Shown here: piece by piece, positions 21,500 through 34,149 of the stretch
How positions within the stretch are numbered: position 1 is the first letter of the stretch
Layout: each line of letters opens with the position of its first letter
Assembly: GCF_002288925.2 (NCBI RefSeq)
Contig: NW_022098076.1
Span: 81,717,423 to 81,781,422, forward strand
Direction: 5' to 3'
From: Delphinapterus leucas
Lineage: Eukaryota; Chordata; Mammalia; Artiodactyla; Monodontidae
DNA length: 64,000 nt
Program-made: the position numbers and the translations under genes
The notes under the pieces: model-generated
Database searches by the model: none
Told to the model about the DNA's origin: nothing
What the model saw: the letters and a program-made list of their open reading frames with translations, nothing else

Positions 21500-22164
21500 C
21501 TGAAATGAATGGAGGGATTCCCACGTGCAGCCTTCAGCCCACCAGGAAGACTTCAGGATTTCAGAGCCAAGCTCTTACCCTGTGATGCTGGTCGCCGCTG
21601 GCCACACTCTGAGAGAATCTCTGCAAATCAGGCACAACAGCTTCCAGGACACACCACAGCAGCAGGGTCGATGGCACCCAGCCGGTGCATAATGTAACCG
21701 CGTGCATGGGGCTGCGCTGGGCGCTCCCAGGGTTTCTGTTTGACCTGAAAAACCTATAATCCTGAGAAACACCCAAGTGGGTGGTTCTTACACTCAGTAA
21801 AGGAAATGACCGGGCAAAAAGGAACGTGAGTCGGCCCTGTGAGGCTGATAGCAATCTGTTTAGTTGAAAAGACATCCATTTTATGGACCCACAATGGGCT
21901 CTGATTTCCTCCTTACCTCCCTCCCTGTTTATAGTAAGCCACCTGAATACAATGACTGCTTTAAAACAATTCTCAAAACTTGTCTCTTTGCCAGGAATTT
22001 TTCCCCTTTGTCTTTTTATTTTATTTTTGAACAATTGATGCCAAGGCACTGAAGAGAAGTTACTTTATCTAAATAATATTGACTGTTCACAGAAAATGAT
22101 TCGCTCTGCTGACTCAAAAGACATTGATTCATGCCAAATCCTTAGAAAGAGTGAGAGCTTTCCA
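21500..22164. other. Upstream flank of FAM124B
   Basis: Unique-looking sequence. Open frames on minus (for example 21561-22049) have no family resemblance. No strong promoter signature seen. Confidence 0.4.
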
Positions 22165-22395
22165 ACGTCAATAATAATCATTGTTCATGTCTATTGAAGA
22201 TTTACTACGTGCCCATCATAAACTGTTCCAGAGCTTTACATAAACTGGTTTAATCCTCCAGCAAATCTATGAAGAGACTATTATCCCCAAATTACTGAGG
22301 AAGAAACTGAGGCACAGAAAAGCTAAGTAACTTGCCAAGATCTTGCAGTGAAAAAGTGACCGAGGGAAGACTTGAACCCAGGAACTGAGTGGTCT
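22165..22395 (-). repeat. MIR SINE (minus)
   Basis: Antisense MIR: 'agagctttacataaactggt', 'ttaatcctccagcaaatcta', 'gaagaaactgaggcacagaa', 'agctaagtaacttgcc', 'gacttgaacccaggaactga'. Confidence 0.85.
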
Positions 22396-25369
22396 CCCTG
22401 TGAACCACAGAGGAGGTGCCTCTCTGGGACCCGGATGTCCCAGGCCGGATTTTTCTTCCTAAGTATAAGGAAAAGATGCCCAAGCAGGCTCTTGCTGAGG
22501 ACACACATTTCCCAGAGATTGTGTGTGCTGTTGAATCTTAAACTGAATAATCTTCAGTAAGAATACCCAAGCTCTAAACATAACACTCACCCTAATGTGT
22601 TCTAAATATCCATTTAAAAATTATTTGCTACTCTGATAGCTCTGCTTCTAAAAATGTGGACAAGCACATTTTTCTAAACATAATTCATAACATAAGCAAT
22701 TTATTAATGCTTGTAGTAGAACATGGTGTGACTTGATGTTTTACAAATTAAAAGACACTTTTGTGATGAAAAATATAGTTTACTCTAACTTTATTTTATA
22801 TATGTTGATTGCTTGAGTAGTAAAAGAACCAAATTTAACATCAAATATTGTTATCCATGGAAGGGAATCATTTCTATTCAGATTTCCTTTCTAAATCTAA
22901 CCTACACTTCTAATCATTTGTGTTTCATAAGTCCTATACCTTTGCATTGGAAAAATCTATAAATATAGTTTATTACAGATAACTTGTTTTTTAATTACCA
23001 CCAGTGATTCAGTAATTAAATTCATTTTGCTTCAACTTTCTCAGCATCATTCAAGTTTTTTTTTTTTTTTAAAGGCATTATAGTTCTGAAGCTTTTTTAA
23101 AAATTTGATTTAGGTTACACACTGGCGTTTGAAAGGCAATAACTTTCTCATCCCCCAGTAGGACTCCCCTCACCTCTCCCCTGTCCATCCACACATGGAG
23201 CTGACTCGGGCATTTGAGACTTTAGACACAGTTTTTGTAAATAGTCTTTGCAATTCTGGAAATAGCTGTAAAGACTGAGGAGAAAAATTATACCCCTGAG
23301 ACAAAGATATTAACTCGCAACATTGTGTAGAAGGCAAGTGCTTATGCCCTTATATAGAAAAGGTTTTGCTCTTTTGGATGTTGTTTTAAATCTTCCATCC
23401 AGTGCGAAAACATTCTTTTTCCTTGTGAGGTTGTAAATTCTGTGAAAACTGAAAAGATTTCATTAATCTGATGGCTGCCTAAGTGCCAAGAAACCGGGGC
23501 ATGGGACAGGGGGGCACAACCACACCCCCTTCTGACTGACTGCCTCTGCAGTTATTTCTCCAAGAACCTGAAATATTGACCTCCCAACCTCACCTCCAGT
23601 GACGGCCTCCGTTCCTCACAGACCCCTCCACCCACGGCAACGGCCACATCCTCAGCTGGGCTCCACGGCGCTCTGCATTTTTGCACACTGCCTCTGTTGA
23701 AAGCACAGATGAATATATTACGGGAAGTCATCAGCTTTGCCGCCCAGTACCTGGACAGCTGACACTCGATTCTCTACCTTGTTTTTTCCCTGAAACTTGG
23801 CAAAAGATGCCCAGGTGTCTGTCAGTCACCAACTCCTGGACAGTCGCCAACTGGTCAACTCCTCACAGCAAAGTGGAGAAGCTGGTGACAGGAAGCACCG
23901 GGAAATCTAAGAAATCAGCTAGTTAGGAGGATTTGTTGGAACCTGTGGACATCCTTCAGGATTTTTCCCTGCGGCAAATCTCAGAAATGTACGGGGATAT
24001 ATTCAAACCCTGAGATCCTACCCACACCCCAAGAAAACTTTGGGAAAGAGTTTCTTTCCCTCTTTATAAAATGTGTTTATTTATCCCACATGCTGAGAGC
24101 CAGCCACTGTGCCTGGAGCAGAGGAGAGATAATCACCAAGTCTCGCTTTGGAAGAGCACCTTCAATTATGTCATCAGGGATCAAGGTCACTGCAGGATAC
24201 CATGGAAACCCCTAGGAGGAGCCACCAACCTAGATGAGAGGGCCAAGGAAGCCCAAGGAAAGGAGATGCTATTTGAAGTTCTGGAAGGTGAGGAGAAAGG
24301 AGTCAGGCAGGTAAGGAGACTGGATGTGGGGAAGAAAATAATATATCCCAAATAATATCCCCAAATAATATTCCAGGGATGGGAAGCTGATGGGGACAAA
24401 GTACCCCCCTTGTCCCCATCAGGACAAGAGTGAGGGCCCTGGGACCCACAGGCTGAACTCAAGGTGGCTGCCGGGTGAGAACAAAGAAGGGGATAAAAAG
24501 CTGGAAAGGCAGCCAGGCTTCTCAGGTCACCGTAAAGGCTCTGGATTTTCTTCTACCAGGAACAGAACCCCAAAAGAGTTGATTTGAAAAAGGATCCAGT
24601 GATGGGTCCAAGGATCCTCCCAGCATGGTGCTTACAGGTGAGGCTGTCAGCCATCAAATAGGAAACGCTGGAGAAAGGAAGCAGCTGGGAGTGAGGTTGA
24701 GGGGTGCGGTTTGGACACGGTGAGTGTCAACGCCTGCAGGTCATTCAAGTCGAGATGGCATGTAGTCATTTAAAATGGAACTTAGAGGAGAGCCACAGAC
24801 CAGAGAATATGGGCGGGGAACCATTGGTCTTTGGGTAACCGTGGGAAATCACATGATGTTCCAGCTGGAGAATACACAATGAGAATAGGAAAGGCGAGAA
24901 GAGGATGGGACTCCGGAGTACCCAGATCAAGGGACATGCGGCATGTAAGTGGCATCCAGAGAGAATTGAAGAGTGGGCGCGTCATCCAAACCCAGCGTGG
25001 GTGTTTGTGTCTTGGGTTATGAGGATTTCAGGAGGTGGCCTTGGCTGGGCAGACCACGATACTCAGTGTCAAAGAATAGCATTTGTGACTCACTCGACCT
25101 TCTCAGTGGAGGAAACTCAAAAGAAGCACCAAGCAGACCTCAGAGCCATTCAATCCTGTTTTCCTCGTTCCCAGAACAACCTTAATTCTGATTCTTTGTC
25201 TGATACTTGGTTGCTAACCAGGAGCTAGACATTCAGAACCTGGGCAGGAGCTGGAGAAAAGGTGCTGGGAAGGGATCATATCTTGCTTACTTTTAAACCC
25301 CCGATAGCAGCCTACAACCCCAGACCTGCAGAGTAGGCACAAGGTGGATCTGCAGCGGTGAAGGAATCT
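22396..25369. other. Intergenic, mostly unique sequence
   Basis: About 3 kb with almost no recognisable repeat, which is unusual for this window. 22560-23130 is AT-rich; 24345-24374 has a short repeat of 'ccaaataatat'. No exon-like frame or splice pair was found. A conserved non-coding function is possible but not shown. Confidence 0.4.
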
Positions 25370-25482
25370 TGGCATTTCCTAAAGGATAAGCATCGCCGGG
25401 AAGCAAAGGGACTTTCCCAGCATCACATAGCTGGTTAGTGGCAGAGCCTGGGTTTCCGGTTTTTAAACCATGCTTCCCCACC
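25370..25482 (-). repeat. MIR SINE fragment (minus)
   Basis: 'gggactttcccagcatcaca', 'tagctggttagtggcagagc' and 'ctgggtttccgg' match the antisense MIR core. Confidence 0.7.
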
Positions 25483-25716
25483 ACTCCTAAGAGAAGCTGT
25501 GCACAGCAGCTGCATCCATTCAGGTCAGAGCCATTCAAGTTCAGGACATGTGCCAGCATATAAAAAAGAAAAAGGGAGAAATGAGGGGTGGGCATTATGC
25601 ACATTGTTTGTGCCCCGTGCCCTAAGCACATCTGGTTAACGTGTTTCCCCATCCTCAGCATTCCCGCTCTGATGCCATTTATATACTCAGCTTTCACCAT
25701 CTGGCCAGCCCTTCTT

Positions 25717-25764
25717 CCAACACACACACACACACACGCACACGCACACGCACATACACACGCC
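25717..25764 (+). repeat. (CA)n microsatellite with CG interruptions
   Basis: A (CA)n run that becomes 'cgcacacgcacacgcaca' at its right end. Confidence 0.9.
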
Positions 25765-26194
25765 TCTACCCTGGGGTCATAACTTCTGGCTTCTCAAGGG
25801 AGTTCTGGCAGAAACAGCACCAGGCAGACCATGGAGACCTATGACTCCTGTCCCCTCGGGCTCCTCCTAGAGCAGAGGTGGGCAGGAAGTGGCCACAGAA
25901 GTTCCTTCTCCAGGCTGCTGTGGCTCTTAGCTGAAAGCTTCTCTCCTAGTTCCCCAGAGAGCCCCTGCCCAACCCCAAACAATGCTATCAGCTTCCTATT
26001 AAATTGCCATCTGTTTCCCTTTTCGCAGGACAATGCAGCCCAGCAGCACAGCCTGTGAGCTGATACTCTGCAGTTTTCACAGGTGCAACAAAGAAGGCGT
26101 GTTTCTTCCTCCATCTTTATGGGGCCTTCCTTTCTCACATTGTTTCCAATGCTCTGACCAGTTATAGTTACCAGCTGAACCACTCAGTAGCTGT

Positions 26195-26900
26195 TGTCGA
26201 CTGCACTAAAATCGCACAACGTACAAGTTGTGAGTAAAGTTTTATTCGGGACCTTACTGAGGACTATTGCCCAGGAGACAGGCTCTCAGGTAGCTTTGAG
26301 GAACTACGCTGAAGAGGTAAGGCAGGAGCCAGTATGTAGATGAACCTTTTTGCTGGGAAAAACACGTAGTCAAGCGTAAAATGATGACTGCTAGTCACAA
26401 AGAACAGACATCTCCAGTTACTGTTGTTAGTGCTTTTCTATGTATGGGAAGATGCAAGAATCTAGGGTCATTGAAATTTTTCCTTAGATAGATATCTTAA
26501 CTGTCTAGGGGCCAGTATATCTAAAGCACAGAATGCATCCTGTTTTTCTCCATCCTGAATTTGCCTCAGGGTGCAATGACTGAAGTGGCTAATGGCTTGA
26601 TCCTTGTAGAACTGGAATAGTAGGCAACATTTTTTTCTTTGCACTGTGTAAGAAGGCAGAGAAGTAGAATGGAACAAGCTGTGAACCAAGGATGTGAGCC
26701 ACTCCTCCTGGCTCTGCTGCCCACCCAGCGAGGACCTGAGATTCCTAATACCTCAGGTTTGGTTTCATCATCCATTGAAGATAAAACATAGCAATGGTAA
26801 TAATTGACCTGACTCTCTCCACGGAGTGGATCAAATGAACTTAAAATACCCCAGAGGGCCTTCCAAGCTCTCAAGTGCTCTGCTAGTAGAATCATCTCAA
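26195..26900 (-). mobile_element. Retroviral LTR-like segment (minus), family unassigned
   Basis: On minus, 'cccgaataaaactttactca' gives a poly(A) signal followed by a short U5-like stretch ending near 26195, as in an LTR R-U5. The U3-like part extends right with 'agaatgcatcctgtttttct' and 'catggaagatgcaag'-like text on plus near 26440-26460. I place the right boundary only roughly. No gag, pol or env frame is attached, so it is probably a solo LTR of an old endogenous retrovirus. Confidence 0.5.
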
Positions 26901-26934
26901 CATGAAATTTTTATATTTAATATTGTTTTAACTC

Positions 26935-27960
26935 CCCAAATAATATCCAGCAGATGGGTATTATAGGACATTGCAAATGGATATCTAGCAAAAGGAATGG
27001 ATAAATAAATTAGTGTACGTTATTTTCACGGAATACTATGCAGCTTTAAAAAATAATGAAAGAACTTGGGAGAGGTAGATTGGCGCCGTCTAGTAAGGTT
27101 GAAGATCTACATACCCTACACTTCAGCATTTCCCCCCCCAGGTATAACCTGTGGAGAAATTCTCACATATGCACAAAAGCAGGCAAATTCAAGAATGTTT
27201 TATAGCTGCATTGATTGAAATACTAAAAAAAGTAGTGGGGGAGAGGGAACCAACTAAATGCACACTAATAGAAGAATAGGTAACTATTTATATCACATTC
27301 TTGCAGTGGAATATGCTACATCAAGGGAAGTGAATGAACCTGAACTACGCACTTTAGTTTGAATGAATCTCACAAACATAAATTTGAGTGAAAAAAGTAA
27401 ATTGCAGGAAACACATATAGAATTATACCATTAATATAAAATTTGGAAATAGGCAAAGACTCTCCAATGGTTATAGATATAAACCCAGTTAGGTGAAGAA
27501 TAAAGAAATGCATGGGAATGAGAAACACCAAATTCAAGATAGCAAGGTGGGGGATCTGTTCAATGTATTGATAATCTTTATTTATCAAGCTGGGTAGTGG
27601 GTACAGGTGTGCTCATTGTATTGTTCTAGACCTTTCTGAAGTATTTCATAATCATTTTAATGAGGGAGCTCTATTATGTACCAACCTAGAAAGATAGCTC
27701 CAGTATCATATAAAACAAAACAAATGTATATGTAGCATAAGATTCTATTTTCCTATAAGAACTACATATATGCATATGTGTATGTATGTATGATTGGTAA
27801 ACACAGGAAAAACGTCTAGAAGGATATAAACCAAGTTTGTATAAGAGTGTCAATAGAGGACACTTCTGGGAGATGAGATTATAAGGTAAAGGAGCATTTC
27901 TTTCCCTACTTCATTTCTTCATGCATTTCTATACTACTCCTATTTATTACAAATACCATG
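26935..27960 (+). mobile_element. Old L1 3'-end remnants
   Basis: Two adjoining pieces. 26935-27650 carries 'cacggaatactatgcagctt', 'gaatgaatctcacaaacata' and 'ccaatggttatagatataaa'. 27715-27960 carries 'tagaaggatataaaccaagt', 'cacttctgggagatgagatt' and a 3' 'taccatgtattatttttgga'. Both fit L1ME/L1MB-type 3' UTRs. No coding frame survives. Confidence 0.7.
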
Positions 27961-28009
27961 TATTATTTTTGGAATTAAATAATAAATAATACATGAACTA
28001 CAGCCTTCT

Positions 28010-28420
28010 AATCCATTCTTTCAACAAATGTTTACCAAGCACCTATCATGTAATTCAGGGCTAGAAGCTGGGGATACAAAAGATTAACAAAAATTAATAC
28101 TGCCCTGGATCTCATGGAGCTTATATTCTGGTGGAGAGACAGACATTGATCAAATAATCACTCAGTGAGATGTAAAATGGTACCTCAAATAAGTGGTGTA
28201 GAATATTTGCTCTGTTTGGGGAGCTCAAACAGGCCATCTCAGCAGAAGGAAGCTGCGATCTTGAAAAGGAACAGACATTACCTGGGAGAAGTGGGAACGA
28301 CATTTTAAGACAAGGACCAGCACATGCAAAGACCCTGTGGTAGGCAGGAGCATGGTGGCATGAAGGACTGGCTCATGTAGCTGGTGGTGCCATGTGCTAA
28401 GATACAAAATTCTGTAGGAA
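28010..28420 (+). repeat. Ancient interspersed repeat (family uncertain)
   Basis: 'cattctttcaacaaatgttt', 'gctggggatacaaaagatta', 'tctcatggagcttatattct' and 'acatgcaaagaccctgtggt' belong to a repeat common in all mammals; related pieces occur near 222, 34640-35575 and 36530. Confidence 0.6.
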
Positions 28421-28544
28421 GAGCAGGTTTAGCTGGGTGTGGCTGGGAAGTTTTGATTATGAGTTCCAGAAAAATGTCATATGATTCAAAACGTTCCTAG
28501 CAACCCAGGAAAGAAGAAAGTCCAGACAATCATTGGACAAATAA

Positions 28545-28945
28545 TAATAACTCTAATACTTATTGAACACTTACTGTGTGCCAGGCACTGTTCTAAACGT
28601 TGGATCTATTAACTAGTTTAATCCTCACAACAACCTTATGAGGTAGGTTCTATGATTATGCCCATTTTACAGATGAGAAAACTGAGAAACAGATGGAAAA
28701 ACACAAGAGCATAGATGTTTTAGTCATATGATATCTGAATATGTAAAGCCAAAACAACTTTTAATTATTTGGTGTCTTCGTTTTCTGTTACAATAGTAAT
28801 AATTTTCCAGAAAATTTTGGGTTCACTGAACTAGGGGAAATAGCTATGTGCTCTTGGAGGGCTGAGAGCACATCTATACAACCTTCCATTGTGTCACTGT
28901 CACAAAGCCTGACACCTGTGAGCACTTCATAAATGTTTGCTGCAG
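28545..28945. repeat. MIR (minus) and L2 3'-end fragment
   Basis: 28545-28710 is a clear antisense MIR ('cactgttctaaacgttggat', 'ttaatcctcacaacaacctt', 'cccattttacagatgagaaa'). 28855-28945 resembles the L2 3' end ('cacaaagcctgacacctgtg', 'cacttcataaatgtttgctg'). Confidence 0.75.
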
Positions 28946-30029
28946 AAAGCTGTTAGCTGTTAGCTGAATATATGTGACAAATTTTCCACTTGATACATGC
29001 ACATGATTTCTATTCCCCAAATGGAAAAATGCTACCTATTTGTCAACAATTTGCATTATAGGTAAACTATAATTAATAAGCAATAGCAATCTTTGTCATT
29101 AGAAGCTTAAGAAACAACCCAAAAGAAACAAAGTAATACAACAACAAAACCCTGCCAGTCTTTGCAAAAGGAAACATAAATGTTATAAACTCTCACCTGC
29201 GTTTTAGACAAGTACCTTTCCAACACAAGGACTTACATTCATGAAGTGACACATCTGTAAATTAGTAAGGATGAAGCCAACTGACTTTGAACCATAAACA
29301 GCTTTTAAACATTTTCCTAACATATAATGTGCACCTTTAAAAATAAGCTAGAAGGGGGCATATAACACCACGCCTCAAATTCTGCCACAGATGAGGCTCC
29401 ATCAAAAAGTCTGGCCTTAATTACCACATAGATTACAAATAGAGATGGATATTCTCAGGGCAAGAAACATCGCTTCCCATGCCAACCTTTAAACCATGAA
29501 AGCTCGCTCAGCACGAAGCCGACAAGTCAACCAGACCGAAACCAACCTGCCTGGGCCGGTCGGTCGGCCCTGCAGAGCTTGGGGCTTTGCTGTGCTCTGT
29601 CAGCTGTTCTTCCACTCCCAATGCGCCTCAATTCCCACTTTATATTTATATCCCAGCTGCTGCCAAAGGCCACGGCTGTGCCAACCAGACAGCAAAAATA
29701 GAAGAGATGGGGAAATAGCCGTACACATTAATAACCAATTGGTTGTTAAACCACGAAGCAGGAATTTGGGTCTATTCAACTTCATAAAAGAACTTTTGTA
29801 AGACACAAATTGAAGTTGCGGTTTCTATGGCTACCTGATACAAATATCTTGTGGCTGGATTTTTCTCCCAATATGAATCATTCTGAAAAGGTTTCTAAAT
29901 GTGTCTGTGATATCTATTCTGTAGCATAACACATGAGAAAAATGAGAACGGCTCTTGAATTACACGCAATCTAAGTATAAACAATAATATTGCTCAAATA
30001 CACAACTTAAAAAGTTGAGTTGCAATACG
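28946..30029. other. Intergenic, nothing recognised
   Basis: Unique-looking DNA. A small palindromic patch 'gggccggtcggtcggccct' lies near 29556. No exon found. Confidence 0.4.
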
Positions 30030-30215
30030 GGGAAGAGAACTGGTCTGAGGCTGGGGAAGACCTGGGTTGGAATCCTTGCTCTGTTGTGCGCAAAATTGTT
30101 TCTTTGTTGATTCCCCAAACAGGCCGGCTCTCTCCTTGGTCACTGTGGGGATTAGTGAGAAAACGAGCCTTCATGTGCCTGGCACAAGGTCGATGCCCAA
30201 TAATGCTTTTTTTTT
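30030..30215 (+). repeat. MIR SINE
   Basis: 'gacctgggttggaatccttg', 'ctctgttgtg' and 'ttcatgtgcctggcacaagg' followed by 'gatgcccaataatgc' follow MIR order. Confidence 0.7.
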
Positions 30216-32117
30216 TAGCTCAGACACTGTGTACGCTGCATTATCAATTGGTACTATTCAGTCCCGGCATATTTGCTAGCTCCATATTTTTTTAATGCAA
30301 CCAATTCTAGGCAACCCCATGATAACACACATTTTAACATAAATATATTTGGGTTCACTGCTCTTAATTAAAAAGGTGTGTAGTTTCCATATGTAGGAAA
30401 CCTACAGCGTGAAAAACTAGACAAGAAATTACCTGTTTAGTAATAAACACGTCATACCTGACCTGCAAAGTCATACCTGAAAGTAAGAACGGGACCTCTT
30501 GACTCATGGCTCCCAAACCATTACAGAGGCTCCCAACACACTCAGAGGCAAGTGCCTGTCGGAAGAGGTTATTTATGGGAGGAAGGGAGAGATGAAACGG
30601 GAAAATTAAAGTTACTATTCACGTGATGAGGTCATCGAGCTCAACAGCTAGATGGGAGCTTAGAAGTCTAGTGCAAACTCCTGATTTTTAGACTGAGAAT
30701 ATAAGACAAAGGAAAATGGGTGGGTTCCTTGTATCTCCCAGTTTAATATGGTTCAGCTGGAACTAGAACACAAGCCAAAGGATGCACTTTGGTCCACAGG
30801 TGTAAGAAACGATAACCTCTAACCCATACTAATAAAAGAGTGGGTACCATTTTCTAAATACTTCCTGTAGGAGTCATTTTTTAAGTGGCAATTTCCTTTC
30901 ATTGTGAATAAGGGACCCTTTCCCGACATCCCTAATACACGTGCACTGTAAGGTTTAAGATTAACAGTTACTGGAGGGAATACTGGTACCAACTGCTATT
31001 CTGTCACGGGGGCTTTCTTTTCCATATGAGAAAAGGATAGAGAAGAATGTAAGATGTAACCAAATAAAAGGGAAGATCAGTAAACATATTTCCGTTTAAT
31101 ATAGTCTCCTTACCAGGGAGATACTTTATAGAGCTGGTAGGGGATTGCATACCTTCCAAAAAGCAACCCACAGGTAAAGGATGTTGGCTGCCTGAAAACT
31201 GACTTGAGAATCAAAAGGGGTTGAAGAAAACCACAGTGGGCATTCACAGTACCTGGGCACCAAATCAGTGACAAGCAGCCATGGACTCAGAGTTTCATGG
31301 AACCGAATCACAGGGATTCTGCCATAGAACTGCTAGTCAATTCCACGTCAAAGTCAGGGTTTGTTTTTGTTTTGTTTTTTTGCTTCCTTTGCTCTTGAGG
31401 GGGAATAGCAGTAAACCCCAGATCAAAAATATCCATCCTGGAATGAAGACATCTGGTTTCATTAAGTTAGCCTTGTGGTTGCCTTCTTGCTCAGTAATTA
31501 ATAAAACGAGACCAATTGTTACTAAATAGCTGGCTACTTCTTCATTAAGTCAGTGAAGTGAGGGAAGAGGGAGAGGACTGTTCTAGATTAAAAGAAACTT
31601 AAGGGACATAACCAGATGCAATGCGTGGACCTTGACTGGTTTAAATAAACCAATGGTAAATGACATTTAGGGACAAGTGGGCAGATTTGGGGGAAAGAAG
31701 ACGAATATTAGATACAGCTGAGGAATTACTATTAATTTTGTTAGGTCTCGTGGCGAGGTAGGGAAACGTCCTTACTTTTTGGAGATGCATAGTCCATATT
31801 TAAGGGAGAGATGTCATGACACTATAAGAACTTTAAAATATTCAAGTAAAAGTAATAGATGAAATAAATCAGCTAGTTTCTACTGTGCTCATTGTCCACC
31901 CAAGACAAAGGGACCTTGAGGTTCCCGTAGAGGAGAAGAACCATCCTTTAGACAATCCTTTGAATTGGTTTATCATGTCCATCTATTTCTATTTAGTACT
32001 GCAGAAGCTGTATTTCTTTTAAATTCCTTAAAAGAAACGAAGCATTTTACATTTGAGTGTTAGTTAAGATCCTCTAAAAGGAAGATTACTAAGTTTATAA
32101 ACATAAAATTTTATGGT
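30216..32117. other. Intergenic, little recognised
   Basis: 30640-30730 ('agctagatgggagcttagaa', then 'gactgagaatataag') resembles the old CR1/L3-type repeat. The rest shows no exon or named repeat. Confidence 0.4.
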
Positions 32118-32445
32118 GGGTTTTTTTTTTTTAATTTTTTTGGCTACGTTGTGTCTTCGTTGCTGTGCACGGGCTTTCTCTGGTTGCGGCGAGCAGTGGC
32201 TACTCTTCGTTGCAGTGTGCAGGTTTCTCATTGTGGTGGCTTCTCTTGTTGCGGAGCATGGGCTCTAGGCACATGGGCTTCAGTAGTTGCAGCATGTGGG
32301 GTCAGTAGTTGCGGCATGCAGGTTCTAGAGCGCAGGCTCAGTAGTTGTGGCGCACGGGCTTAGTTGCTCCAAGGCATGTGAGATCTTCCTGGACCAGGGA
32401 TTGAACCCGTGTCCCCTGCATTGGCAGGCAGAGTCTTAACCATTC
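32118..32445 (-). mobile_element. CHR-1 type SINE (minus)
   Basis: T-rich start at 32118-32140 is the A-tail on minus. The body ('ggctacgttgtgtcttcgtt', 'agtagttgcggcatgcaggt', 'tgagatcttcctggaccagg', 'ggattgaacccgtgtcccct') is antisense CHR-1. The outer head is degraded. Confidence 0.92.
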
Positions 32446-32994
32446 TCACCCTGGACCATCCTCTCCCCTTGACCCAGCTCCTCTCGTGATGAATAGCCCC
32501 AAGCTGAGATAGCTGGTGACGGTGAGACTTCTCTGTTGGCACCAATGAAATTGTTTTTCTGATCTTCAGGGGATCATGCCCTCATTAGCACCACATTCTT
32601 ACCAAAAGAGCTAGCATCACAACACCCTGCTGTACCATCTCTATTAATTTTATCTATTTGCTGTTGCAGAGAAAGACTCAGAAACTGCTTGAAAAGATTA
32701 CTATAAATAGCCTAGTCATTGTATCAACAAACATGCTGAAAAAAACCTCTCAGAAATAATTGTCCATTTGCCTAGTAATTAGTTAACACCCTAGCATTCC
32801 TTCAAAGGAAAGCATGACACGTGCATAGTGATTCGTACCTCTGTTAGCCACGTAAGCTCTGGAACAACAGGAAATACAGAGTTAAAGGAATTTAACTTCA
32901 CTAGAACTGTTGCTTTGAAGACAGGAATATTTATGCCAAGCTTTGTTGTTCTGGGGTTACTGGGACTCCCCATCAGTCACCATGTAGGCTCTTA
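32446..32994. other. Intergenic, nothing recognised
   Basis: No exon or repeat was recognised on either strand. Confidence 0.35.
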
Positions 32995-33009
32995 AGAAGG
33001 CTGAGCAGA

Positions 33010-33205
33010 GGGCTTCCCTGGTGGCGCAGTGGTTGAGAGTCCGCCTGCCGATGCAGGGGACACGGGTTTGTGCCCCGGTCCGGGAAGATCCCACATGCTG
33101 CAGAGCGGCTGGGCCCATGAGCCATGGCCGCTGAGCCTGCACTCCGCAACGGGAGAGGCCACAACAGTGAGAGGCCCGCGTACCACAAAAAAAAAAAAAA
33201 AGACT
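33010..33205 (+). mobile_element. CHR-2 type SINE with 15-bp internal deletion
   Basis: Normal head and tail, but 'gctgagcctgc' runs directly into 'actccgcaacggg', so about 15 bases of the body are missing. Flanking repeats 'agaaggctgagcaga' (32995-33009) and 'agaagtctgagcaga' (33206-33220) differ at one base. Confidence 0.95.
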
Positions 33206-33297
33206 AGAAGTCTGAGCAGAAACTTCCAACCTACCTGGATATATTGGATTCCCTGGTCTACAGAATATATAATTCTACATCAGCGTTCTCTCTGTGT

Positions 33298-33323
33298 ACA
33301 CACACACACACACACACACACAA
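33298..33323 (+). repeat. (CA)n microsatellite
   Basis: An uninterrupted run of about 12 CA units. Confidence 0.95.
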
Positions 33324-34149
33324 AGACATTGTTTACTTGTTGGTAATCACCACAATCAAAACTGTGAAAAAATCCTCACTGTGTTCGGTCAACACAATTT
33401 TGAAACTTAGTACTTGAGACACAGATGGAAGAGCCAAAAATACTCATTTTACCCAGAGCAGTCATATTTTACCTCATTAAGAATAAAAATAACTAATTTC
33501 CAAGAAACTCATCAGGGTCAGCCTATTGTCACTGCCGCTGTTCATTTTCCTTCAGGTTCAAAAAGTTTTCTCTTAAAGGTCAAATGCTGTCTTCCAAAGA
33601 TGTTTACCCAATGGCCCAAATCTGACAGGAGACACAGCTGTGAATGGTTTGGTGGAATTCAAAGGCTTGAAATCCTGTTTTCATTCCCGGCACACTAGAT
33701 TTTCTAGGTCTTTTGACACTGCTTCCTTTCAACTCTTTTAATCATGCCCAAAATTCTTCAGGCACCATGGGACCCGCTGAAATACAGGTATCTATTCAAA
33801 CATTGTAACTTTTCACTGATGCAAAGGAATGCTCTGGGAATTTAAACTAACCCACTTCCTCCACTTTTCTCTCCAACTTAAAGCTCAGGAAACCAGACCC
33901 GAATACTAACATTTCTCCCCTAGAATAATGAGGAGGTAAATGTGCAGGAGACTCAGGATAATACTGGCTGGGGTATCCACGAACTGAGATCATTTCTTAT
34001 GCAAGACCACCCCAGTGTGAGGCCTTCAGGTACCTGAGTAATACATCTCTTGGAAAGGAGGCAACATGGGCCTGGGTCCTATCAGTTTAGTTTAGAATAA
34101 AGTAAAATGCCCCAGTGGCTCTGTAATAAAGGAGTAACAAGGGGAAAAC
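33324..34149. other. Intergenic, nothing recognised
   Basis: Unique-looking; no exon or repeat found. Confidence 0.35.

Noticed and set aside
21561..22049. 162-codon minus-strand frame just upstream of FAM124B
   Set aside because: No family resemblance, not in frame continuity with FAM124B, and it reads as random sequence.
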